Below, piece by piece: positions 1 to 5,142 of a DNA stretch of 6,821 nt (the first letter of the stretch is position 1; each line of letters opens with the position of its first letter). Below the pieces are notes generated by a model. It searched no databases and had not been told where the DNA came from. It saw only the letters and a list, made by a program, of their open reading frames with translations. Location of the stretch: assembly GCA_002388005.1 (NCBI GenBank), contig DGLO01000082.1:1-6821 (forward strand). Direction: 5' to 3'. Source of the DNA: Candidatus Neomicrothrix sp. UBA4542. GTDB lineage: Bacteria; Actinomycetota; Acidimicrobiia; Acidimicrobiales; Poriferisodalaceae. The translations under genes and the position numbers were made by a program.

Positions 1-78
1 TATGGCACTCGCAACAACGCTGAAGAACTCATGTCACGCGCAGACGCGGAAATGTACCGGGCAAAGCTTCAGCTCTAG
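1..78 (+). CDS. C-terminal end of a GGDEF-domain protein (partial)
   Basis: Frame 1 is open from the window edge to a TAG at 76-78 and gives 25 residues, including AEELMSRADAEMYRAKLQL. The pattern A-[DE]-L-x-x-x-A-D-x-A-M-Y-x-A-K is the characteristic last helix of the GGDEF domain of diguanylate cyclases, which make cyclic di-GMP from two GTP. The GGDEF signature itself lies outside the window, so activity cannot be judged. The protein ends only a few residues after this helix, so GGDEF is its C-terminal domain and no EAL domain follows. Its stop overlaps that of the convergent gene at 75-575: CTAG at 75-78 serves as TAG on both strands. Confidence 0.75.
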   Translation, partial: YGTRNNAEELMSRADAEMYRAKLQL

Positions 79-575
79 GCGAGAGCCGGTGTGCCCTCAA
101 AGGCACCGGGATCTTCTGGGGCTGGAAGAAGTGGTTTCGAACGCCACGCCATTGCTTCCTCGACCCCTGCCAACACGCCCCTCCAATCAGCGGGATTCCA
201 TCCTTCAGCGGAGTTGACTAGAGAACCGTCTTGAGCGATATGGGCGAGCGCAGGAAGGCGCTCCAACCCGAGAGATCTGACTAACTCCCGGTTTCGATCG
301 ACCAAAACCAGCCATTTCTTTGAATACTTGCCCAAGTATTCACGCGCCCCATCCCCGTCGCTCGTTACGAGGAAAGCGCAGCGGATGTCGGCCTCCTCGT
401 AATGTGCAAAAACCCGGTCAGCTGTAGGAATGATCCATCCGCTTTCATGGGTGTAAGGATCGAGTACAACGGTGAGCAGATTGAAAGTCGTTAACCATTG
501 GGACAAGGTCTGTTCAACACCGTCCATGGTCGCAACGATCAGCTGGGTCGAAGGGTCAGTTGCCACGAGAGCCAA
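75..575 (-). CDS. Thioredoxin-fold-like protein without a CxxC pair
   Basis: The gene encodes 166 residues. The middle (about residues 30-140) alternates predicted strands and helices: LLTVVLDPY, then RCAFLVTSDGDGA, then KKWLVLVDRNRELVRSLGLERLPALAHI, then a D-G-S turn and AEGWNPADWR. This order, with a Pro before the late strand (LPALAHI, resembling the thioredoxin cis-Pro site), fits a thioredoxin/peroxiredoxin-like fold. The only cysteine is in IRCAF, so a classical dithiol oxidoreductase is ruled out and the function is unknown. The C-terminal tail is Pro-rich. The start is a TTG at 573-575 (MALVATDPS) with no clear Shine-Dalgarno sequence. The frame stays open upstream to about 779 but shows no ATG, GTG or TTG there, and that region would overlap the divergent gene at 644. 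It is convergent with the GGDEF gene, sharing its stop palindrome. Confidence 0.7.
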   Translation of the reverse strand: MALVATDPSTQLIVATMDGVEQTLSQWLTTFNLLTVVLDPYTHESGWIIPTADRVFAHYEEADIRCAFLVTSDGDGAREYLGKYSKKWLVLVDRNRELVRSLGLERLPALAHIAQDGSLVNSAEGWNPADWRGVLAGVEEAMAWRSKPLLPAPEDPGAFEGTPALA

Positions 576-643
576 GTTAGCGCGCCTAATGATCGAGCCC
601 GACTTCCAACCAAATTCAATTCGGCTCCCATTTCCGTCGACAC
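576..643. promoter_or_regulatory. Short divergent intergenic region
   Basis: These 68 bp separate the TTG start of the minus-strand thioredoxin-like gene from the ATG of the + strand eIF2B-like gene, so promoters for both should lie here or inside the opposite gene. The stretch is slightly AT-richer around 611-622. I see no convincing -35/-10 pair and no Shine-Dalgarno on either side. The inference rests on gene orientation alone. Confidence 0.35.
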
Positions 644-1456
644 ATGTGGCAGTCTGCTCTCGTGCATCCCATTGAACGGCTTCGATATGTAGCTCGCTCT
701 GGAGGCGTTGATCAATTTGCTTTAGCCCGCGAAGCAGCCGACGCGTTGGGCTCGTTATGGGGGGAACCAGCGGAGCTAGTCAACGCCTGTCGACGCATAT
801 TGCACCACCACCCCCTAGCTGGCTCTCTATGGACGATGGCAAGCAAGGTGTTGATCGCGACCGACGCCCGCAGAGCGGCCATCGGCTTCGTCGAGGAACT
901 CAATAGCGACGACACTCCAAGAAGCGTCGCCTCCGCTCTTCCCAATAACGCGACCGTAGCTGTCATTGGTTGGCCCGACCTAGCCATGGAAAGCATCCAC
1001 CTCCGCCGCGATATCAAGGTGCGCGTCATAGACGCGTACGGCGAAGGAGCAGCACTCGCTAGGACGCTTCTTCAACGCGAAGTCGATGTAGTCGAAGTTC
1101 CGTTAACTGGACTGGGGCAGGCATGCGCTACTGCAGACATAGTCATTCTTGAGGCAGCCGCAGCGGGCCCCGAAGCGCTGATAGCCCCATCAGGTTCCTA
1201 CGCAGCCGCAATTTGCGGACTACGGGGAGGCAAGGAGACCTGGGCGGTAATCGGAGTTGGTCGCGCCCTCCCGAGACCGTTCTTCGAAGTCATAGAAGAT
1301 CAACTAGCAAAAGAAAATGTTTTAGAAGCCGACGAGGAAGTTGTTCCTTTGGAAGTGTTCACACACGTCATTGGCCCCGAGGGAAAAACACCATCCACGA
1401 TTCCGATGAGAGAGGACTGCGCCGTGGCCGCAGAGCTTCTTCGCCCCAGCCTCTAA
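644..1456 (+). CDS. eIF2B/isomerase-fold-like protein (putative)
   Basis: The gene encodes 270 residues. The N-terminal third is helical (HPIERLRYVARSGG, then a helix with CRRILHHHP). The rest is Rossmann-like: ATVAVIGWPD, IKVRVIDAYGEGAALARTLL, VDVVEVPLTGLG, ATADIVILEAAAAGPEALIAP, GSYAAAICG, WAVIGVGRALP and EVVPLEVFTHVIGPEG. This order, especially A-D-x-V-I-L-E followed by G-S-x-x-x-A and then E-V-V-P-L-x-x-x-T-x-V-I-x-x-x-G, resembles the C-terminal domain of the eIF2B-alpha/ribose-1,5-bisphosphate isomerase/methylthioribose-1-phosphate isomerase superfamily. The acidic residue normally found in the catalytic NGD-type turn is not evident here (AAAAGPE), so it may not be an isomerase. ATG 644 is used as the start. 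GTG 662 is an alternative, and neither has a clear ribosome-binding site. The assignment is to a fold, from memory of family patterns. The gene is convergent with the acyl-CoA dehydrogenase, 29 bp apart. Confidence 0.6.
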   Translation: MWQSALVHPIERLRYVARSGGVDQFALAREAADALGSLWGEPAELVNACRRILHHHPLAGSLWTMASKVLIATDARRAAIGFVEELNSDDTPRSVASALPNNATVAVIGWPDLAMESIHLRRDIKVRVIDAYGEGAALARTLLQREVDVVEVPLTGLGQACATADIVILEAAAAGPEALIAPSGSYAAAICGLRGGKETWAVIGVGRALPRPFFEVIEDQLAKENVLEADEEVVPLEVFTHVIGPEGKTPSTIPMREDCAVAAELLRPSL

Positions 1457-1485
1457 CATCCACCAATAGTGGCTCTAAATTCGGC

Positions 1486-3066
1486 TTAGTGCGCGTCGGC
1501 CAACAATCGACGCGCGATGAGCTTTAGACAGAGCGTTTCGTCCGCACCTTCGAAAATAGACAACACGCGCGCGTCGACAAACAGACGACTGACCGTGTAC
1601 TCCTCTGCGAAACCAAACCCGCCATGGATCTGGAGAGCCTCGCGCGTCACCCATTCGGCGGCTTTACACACATAGGCCTTGACCATTGAGGCTTCGAGAC
1701 CCCCTTCGCCTTTCGCCATCATCTGAGCCACCGAATAGCTGTACTGACGCGAGCCCTGAATAATTGCCGCCATCCGCCCGAGTTTTGCTTGAGTGAGTTG
1801 ATAGTCAATCACTGGCCGCCCAAAAACTGACCTCTCCTCGGCATAGGCCCGAGCCTCGTCATACGCCGCTTGCATAACGCCCACGGCTCGAGCGGCGGTT
1901 TGAAGACGGCCGTTCTCGAAGCCAGCCATCTGCATGTAAAAGCCTTTACCCAGACCATCCTCACCGCCAATCAAATTTTGTTCTGGAACGAACCAGTTAC
2001 TGAACGCTATTTCGAAACTGTGCATACCCCGATAACCCAGAGTGGGGATAGCCCTGCCCTCCATAGCGCCGCCGTCATCTTGGGAGAATTCAAAACTGTG
2101 ACCTTCCGCCTGGGGCTTGGGCACAATGAACAAGCTGAGACCGCGATGGGTCTTGCTACGGTCCGCGTCGGTGCGAGCCAACAGCATCAGTACATTTGCT
2201 CTTCCAGCAAAAGTGCACCATGTCTTGACCCCGTTGATGACCCACCCGCTGTCGACGGAAGTCGCTGTGACCTTCAAATTAGCGACGTCAGATCCATAGT
2301 CGGGTTCAGTGACTGCTACAGCGACCATCGCCTCGCCAGTCGCAATCTTAGGGAACCACTCGCGCTTTTGTTCCTCGGTTCCACCTCGTTCGAGCGCCCT
2401 AGTCAGAATCTCAGGCCTCGTGATGAGGGAACCGCCAGCACCCAACGATGCGCGAGAAAGCTCTTCGGTAGCGATCACCATTCCCATGTAGTCACTTTCG
2501 CTACCAGTAGCGAAGCCGCCGTATTTCTCCGGAACTGACAGGCCAAAGCAGCCAAGCTCAGCTAAGCCGTCAATAATATCTTCGGGAATGTCAGTGTCCC
2601 GGCGATGAATGTGTTCGGCGCGAGGAGCGATCTTGTCGTCGGCGAAGCGACGAAAGGTGTCAGCCACCATTTCGAAGTCTTCGTCTAGATGCCTAGGAGC
2701 ATCTAAGGACGCGAGCTGAGCCACGAATTCCGGAGCTCGAAAAATCCGAATGAATTCCCGAGCTGGGTCCAACTCCCCGTGTTCTACTCCCCATTCGGTT
2801 TCTCTGGCGAAGAGCTTTGAGTGAAGATCCGCTAGAACGTCAGCAATGAAAGCGCAGGCGAGGTTTCCTTCACTCTCTCCTTTGGCGCCGTAATCCAGCA
2901 ACGAGCGGCTTATCTCAACGGCAGACGCGGCGTGAGCAAGGTCGTACAACAGACTTTGATGTTCGTCAGGGTCAGGAAGAGCCGCGGCATTAGCGACAGA
3001 GCGATCGATTATTGAGATACCAATCGCCAACGCATCAGCGGCGGCTTGTAGATCAGGTGCGGTCAT
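1486..3066 (-). CDS. mcd: Acyl-CoA dehydrogenase, probable (2S)-methylsuccinyl-CoA dehydrogenase
   Basis: The gene encodes 526 residues, longer than the usual ~380-400 for this flavoprotein family because of a helical N-terminal extension (about residues 1-125). The core follows in normal order: the helical N-domain (FRRFADDKIAPRA, 139-150; FGLSVPEKYGG), the FAD/substrate motif TEPDYGSD (253-260), the central beta domain (GYRGMHSFEI), the helix RLQTAARAVG, and the C-terminal QIHGGFGFAEEY (479-490). FEG at 505-507 supplies the catalytic base Glu506, by comparison with medium-chain acyl-CoA dehydrogenase. The long extension, YRGM-x-x-[FY]-E and the C-terminal SIFEGAxE-x-x-x-x-x-IARRLL pattern match what I recall of Mcd. 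Mcd oxidises (2S)-methylsuccinyl-CoA to mesaconyl-CoA in the ethylmalonyl-CoA pathway, passing electrons to ETF. The divergent MaoC-type hydratase would act next. Family membership is near certain, the substrate less so. The start is ATG 3066, with a weak GAAG upstream. Confidence 0.9.
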   Translation of the reverse strand: MTAPDLQAAADALAIGISIIDRSVANAAALPDPDEHQSLLYDLAHAASAVEISRSLLDYGAKGESEGNLACAFIADVLADLHSKLFARETEWGVEHGELDPAREFIRIFRAPEFVAQLASLDAPRHLDEDFEMVADTFRRFADDKIAPRAEHIHRRDTDIPEDIIDGLAELGCFGLSVPEKYGGFATGSESDYMGMVIATEELSRASLGAGGSLITRPEILTRALERGGTEEQKREWFPKIATGEAMVAVAVTEPDYGSDVANLKVTATSVDSGWVINGVKTWCTFAGRANVLMLLARTDADRSKTHRGLSLFIVPKPQAEGHSFEFSQDDGGAMEGRAIPTLGYRGMHSFEIAFSNWFVPEQNLIGGEDGLGKGFYMQMAGFENGRLQTAARAVGVMQAAYDEARAYAEERSVFGRPVIDYQLTQAKLGRMAAIIQGSRQYSYSVAQMMAKGEGGLEASMVKAYVCKAAEWVTREALQIHGGFGFAEEYTVSRLFVDARVLSIFEGADETLCLKLIARRLLADAH

Positions 3067-3170
3067 AATTCTTCACCACTTCATCAAGTCGAGACAATGA
3101 GTCAGGCTATGAGCACAGCACATGAGGACACAAAGTTTCTTCCAGTCATGGTGAACTCTAGAGGGAACGG

Positions 3171-3201
3171 TTGCACCCTGACGTCACTAATTCTCTACGA
3201 T
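3171..3201 (+). promoter_or_regulatory. Candidate promoter of the MaoC-type hydratase gene
   Basis: TTGCAC (3171-3176) resembles a -35 box. TACGAT (3196-3201) matches the TAnnnT pattern of a primary-sigma -10 box, after a rather long 19-nt spacer. Transcription would begin near 3208, leaving a leader of about 34 nt that includes the Shine-Dalgarno at 3233-3237 ahead of the GTG start. If right, the in-frame ATG at 3200 overlaps the -10 box and is not translated. The call rests on pattern only. Confidence 0.3.
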
Positions 3202-3232
3202 GACAACGTCCCCAGTAACCCCTAACCCCAAT

Positions 3233-3237
3233 GGAGG
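3233..3237 (+). promoter_or_regulatory. Shine-Dalgarno site that decides the MaoC-type start
   Basis: GGAGG sits 4 nt before the GTG at 3242. The 12 nt AATGGAGGACCT directly before this GTG (3230-3241) are identical to the 12 nt directly before the ATG of the selenoprotein gene (5130-5141, minus strand). The ATG at 3200, in the same frame, has no such site. This favours GTG 3242. Confidence 0.65.
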
Positions 3238-3241
3238 ACCT

Positions 3242-3757
3242 GTGAGTACCCACGACCGCCCATTTGGCCGACACTTAGAGGATTTTGAGATAGGCGACGT
3301 GTACAGACACTGGCCAGGCAAGACCATTACCGAAGCTGATGACCATCTCTTTTGCATGATCACGATGAATCATCACCCACTTCACACCAATGAATGGTTT
3401 GCTCAAAATGAAACCGTCCATGGCAAGAATGTGGTTGTCGGAAACCTTGTCTACTCGTTGGTGCTTGGAATGAGCGTCCCTGACGTCAGCGGCGCAGCTA
3501 TCGCCAATCTTGAGGTCGAAAGTTTGACCCATCAACGCCCCAGCTTCCATGGCGACACCATTTACGCCGTTACCAAAGTCCTGGACAAGGCCGAGTCGAA
3601 AAGCCGACCCGACCGGGGAATCGTGACCGTCGAAACACGAGCGTTCAACCAACGAGAAGAAGAGGTTTGCTACTTCCGTCGAAAAGTCATGATCTGGAAG
3701 CGAGAGGCCGCGCCCGCACGCAACTTTCCCTATGGCGACGACATCTGGAACAGTTGA
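3242..3757 (+). CDS. MaoC-family (hotdog-fold) acyl-CoA hydratase, possible mesaconyl-CoA hydratase
   Basis: From the GTG start the protein has 171 residues, the size of a single hotdog-fold MaoC-type hydratase. An upstream in-frame ATG (3200) would add 14 Pro/Asn-rich residues that look non-structural. Visible family features are the opening LEDFEIGDVYRH (12-23), GKTITEADDHLF, the active-site loop MNHHPLHTN (42-50) on the hotdog helix, and the closing SKSRPDRGIVTVETRAFNQ beta-sheet region. In R-specific enoyl-CoA hydratases the loop reads D-x-N-P-x-H. Here the His is kept (His48) but the Asp position is Asn43. The opening and loop resemble the itaconyl-/mesaconyl-CoA hydratase-type subgroup. 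Beside an Mcd-like dehydrogenase, the likely role is adding water to mesaconyl-CoA to give beta-methylmalyl-CoA. The substrate is inferred from context. The 3' end overlaps mutY by 26 nt, so the two are probably cotranscribed. Confidence 0.85.
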   Translation: MSTHDRPFGRHLEDFEIGDVYRHWPGKTITEADDHLFCMITMNHHPLHTNEWFAQNETVHGKNVVVGNLVYSLVLGMSVPDVSGAAIANLEVESLTHQRPSFHGDTIYAVTKVLDKAESKSRPDRGIVTVETRAFNQREEEVCYFRRKVMIWKREAAPARNFPYGDDIWNS

Positions 3758-4640
3758 GTTTCGCGGCCCACTAGGCGGGAGAGAATTCACACGAGCCGTC
3801 CTTCGGTGGGCTGAGAAATTCAGACGCGACTTGCCGTGGCGCTCCACCCGAGACCCATGGGCTGTGCTGGTTTCTGAGGTAATGCTCCAACAGACCCAGG
3901 TCAACAGAGTGACGGTCAAGTATCGGGAATTCTTAGACCACTGGCCAACCCCGCGCGATCTCGCTCACGCCGAGCTTTCTGAATTATTGAAATTTTGGGG
4001 AGGTCTCGGCTACCCGCGCCGAGCCCGCAACCTTCACCAGACAGCTCGGCAGATCACCAGTCTGTACCAGGGCAAAGTCCCGCGAGATCTAGACCAACTT
4101 TTAGAGCTGCCCGGAATAGGCCCCTATACGGCAAGAGCCGTAATGGTTTTTGCCTTCGAAATTCAGACCGGTGTGGTTGACACCAACGTAGGACGTCTGC
4201 TCGCGCGTTGGCATGGGTATTCGCTTCGACCAAAGAATGCTCAAGAGATCGCGGATCAGCTTGTCGCACCCGGACAGTCATGGGAATGGAATCAAGGGCT
4301 TTTCGACTTGGCGGCAACCCTGTGCACGAAACGAAATCCACGATGCGAGAACTGCCCCGTGAATGCATGGTGTGCGTGGCAGGGGACGGGCAAGGACCCT
4401 GCTGATGGAAGCGCCGGGGTTAGTAGGAGGCAGCGACCGTTTCACGGAAGTGACCGTCAAGCGAGAGGACGGCTCCTGTCAGCGCTAACGCAGGGACCAG
4501 TGACGACCGCCGAAGCCGCCGAGGTCATGGAGCTTGCCGAACAACAATTCCGTGCCACCCAACTGGTTGACGATTTGCGAAATGAAGGGCTGATTACTTT
4601 GCGAGGCGAGACTCTACTGCTTGGTGATTTGGTCCAGTAG
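3732..4640 (+). CDS. mutY: A/G-specific adenine DNA glycosylase MutY
   Basis: The gene encodes 302 residues. MutY removes adenine mispaired with 8-oxoguanine, the last safeguard of the GO base-excision repair system. Seen in order are LPWR (34-37), SEVMLQQTQV with catalytic Glu49, WGGLGYPRRARNL, the helix-hairpin-helix LPGIGPYTA (126-134), and VVDTNVGRL with catalytic Asp150. The [4Fe-4S] loop is Cys198-x6-Cys205-x2-Cys208-x5-Cys214. After about residue 230 there is no NUDIX-like 8-oxoG-recognition domain. Instead a short helical tail (RGRLLSAL to LVDDLRNEGLITL) looks winged-helix-like. The length and Y-to-P change in the GYP segment fit my recollection of actinobacterial MutY. The start at ATG 3732 lies inside the MaoC-type gene and has no ribosome-binding site of its own, suggesting translational coupling. 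The end overlaps the convergent selenoprotein gene by 27 nt. Confidence 0.95.
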   Translation: MATTSGTVEFRGPLGGREFTRAVLRWAEKFRRDLPWRSTRDPWAVLVSEVMLQQTQVNRVTVKYREFLDHWPTPRDLAHAELSELLKFWGGLGYPRRARNLHQTARQITSLYQGKVPRDLDQLLELPGIGPYTARAVMVFAFEIQTGVVDTNVGRLLARWHGYSLRPKNAQEIADQLVAPGQSWEWNQGLFDLAATLCTKRNPRCENCPVNAWCAWQGTGKDPADGSAGVSRRQRPFHGSDRQARGRLLSALTQGPVTTAEAAEVMELAEQQFRATQLVDDLRNEGLITLRGETLLLGDLVQ

Positions 4641-5129
4641 TTCATCGATCGCTTTGTCAGCAATCGTTACCATCTCATCATCAGTACGATCCTGAATCGG
4701 GTGCTCAACCCAGACAGCTGCCGGATCAAAACCCAGCGACCTTCCCTGTACCTCAGCACCGTCAATGAATTGGGTAGTAGCTACAAAAACTCCCGGAAGC
4801 CCTCGTCGTTCCAGATCAGCGATGTCATGCACACTGCATGACGTGCAGCTGCCTCAATCGGCAAGAGCTTCGATCACGACATCGCACTTCGTGGCGATTT
4901 CGTGACGCAAATCAACCGGGGCGGGCTTGGTAAAGGTTGGCTTACGAAACCGCTCTACCCGGAGACCTCGCTCAACGAGACGTTCCTCGATCCGGTTAAG
5001 GAAGTGGTCTCCTCGGGGTTTGCTGATGTCAAGTAAACCAACAGTCAAGCCGTCGAGGCTCTCGGGGCGATCAACTCGCGGAATTTTGGCGGGCTCAGCC
5101 TCGTTCGTCGGGTCCAGCACCTTAGTCAT
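4614..5129 (-). CDS. UGSC-family selenoprotein (in-frame TGA read as selenocysteine)
   Basis: The reading frame from ATG 5127-5129 to TAG 4614-4616 is 172 codons with one internal TGA at 4854-4856, giving 171 residues with Sec92. Around it the protein reads VVIEALAD-U-GSCTSCSVHD, the U-G-S-C motif that defines the UGSC selenoprotein family known from marine metagenomes. Two further cysteines (Cys95, Cys98) make U-x2-C-x2-C. Homology-like sequence continues on both sides: DGLTVGLLDISKPRGDHFLNR (about 26-46) before and GLPGVFVATTQF after. The domain is therefore intact, not a stop-broken pseudogene. A hairpin fitting a bacterial SECIS lies just downstream. The redox motif suggests thiol/selenol chemistry, but the substrate is unknown. 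It follows the thioredoxin-fused gene by 13 nt with its own GGAGG, so the two form an operon. An automatic call would truncate it at 4854 or start falsely at GTG 4832. The host must carry selA/selB/selC/selD elsewhere. Confidence 0.9.
4824..4842 (-). promoter_or_regulatory. Candidate bacterial SECIS hairpin
   Basis: On the mRNA strand GTCATGCA-GTG-TGCATGAC forms a perfect 8-bp stem with a 3-nt loop. The stem starts 11 nt after the TGA and the loop starts 19 nt after it, with G as the first loop base. This meets the published bSECIS model as I know it: a small apical loop with G in the first two positions, about 16-37 nt from the UGA. It should bind SelB and direct Sec insertion at 4854-4856. 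A competing 5-bp hairpin, CTGCA-CGTCA-TGCAG (4834-4848), overlaps it but puts its loop too close to the UGA. Confidence 0.75.
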
Positions 5130-5133
5130 AGGT

Positions 5134-5138
5134 CCTCC
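5134..5138 (-). promoter_or_regulatory. Shine-Dalgarno site of the selenoprotein gene
   Basis: GGAGG on the minus strand lies 4 nt before ATG 5127-5129, in the 13-nt gap after the upstream gene's stop. That stop is a tandem TAG-TAA (5145-5140). The site fixes the start of the selenoprotein reading frame and allows independent initiation within a shared transcript. Confidence 0.7.
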
Positions 5139-5142
5139 ATTA

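Larger units (their letters stand above)
3067..3241. promoter_or_regulatory. Divergent control region between the dehydrogenase and MaoC-type genes
   Basis: These 175 bp separate the starts of two genes likely to share a pathway, so this is the natural place for coordinated control. The side facing the MaoC-type gene holds a candidate promoter (3171-3201) and a strong ribosome-binding site (3233-3237). On the dehydrogenase side I could not pick a confident promoter. A palindromic TGACGTCA occurs at 3179-3186, but it overlaps the proposed spacer and has no partner repeat nearby, so its role is open. Confidence 0.4.

Noticed and set aside
1460..1472. Terminator hairpin between the convergent genes ending at 1456 and 1486
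   Set aside because: CCAC-CAATA-GTGG is only a 4-bp stem with no T-run on either side, too weak to call a terminator.
1870..2538. 222-residue + strand open frame inside the acyl-CoA dehydrogenase gene
   Set aside because: It is the complement of a strongly conserved coding region and has no domain-like pattern.
3179..3186. TGACGTCA palindrome as an operator
   Set aside because: A single 8-bp palindrome without a matching second site is not enough evidence. TGACGTCA also occurs inside coding sequence at 3480-3487.
3275..3919. 214-residue minus-strand open frame across the MaoC-type gene and mutY
   Set aside because: It is antisense to two recognised genes and has no motifs of its own.
4614..4832. 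Separate 72-residue gene starting at a GTG (MHDIADLE...)
   Set aside because: It is the in-frame continuation of the selenoprotein after the TGA. The GTG encodes Val in CSVHD and has no convincing ribosome-binding site.
4834..4848. CTGCA-CGTCA-TGCAG hairpin as the SECIS element
   Set aside because: Its loop would lie about 10 nt from the UGA, closer than the bSECIS model allows, and its stem is shorter than that of the 8-bp hairpin overlapping it.
4854..5129. Pseudogene or nonsense-mutated gene ending at the TGA
   Set aside because: The TGA sits exactly in the family U-G-S-C motif and is followed by a SECIS-like hairpin and intact downstream sequence.
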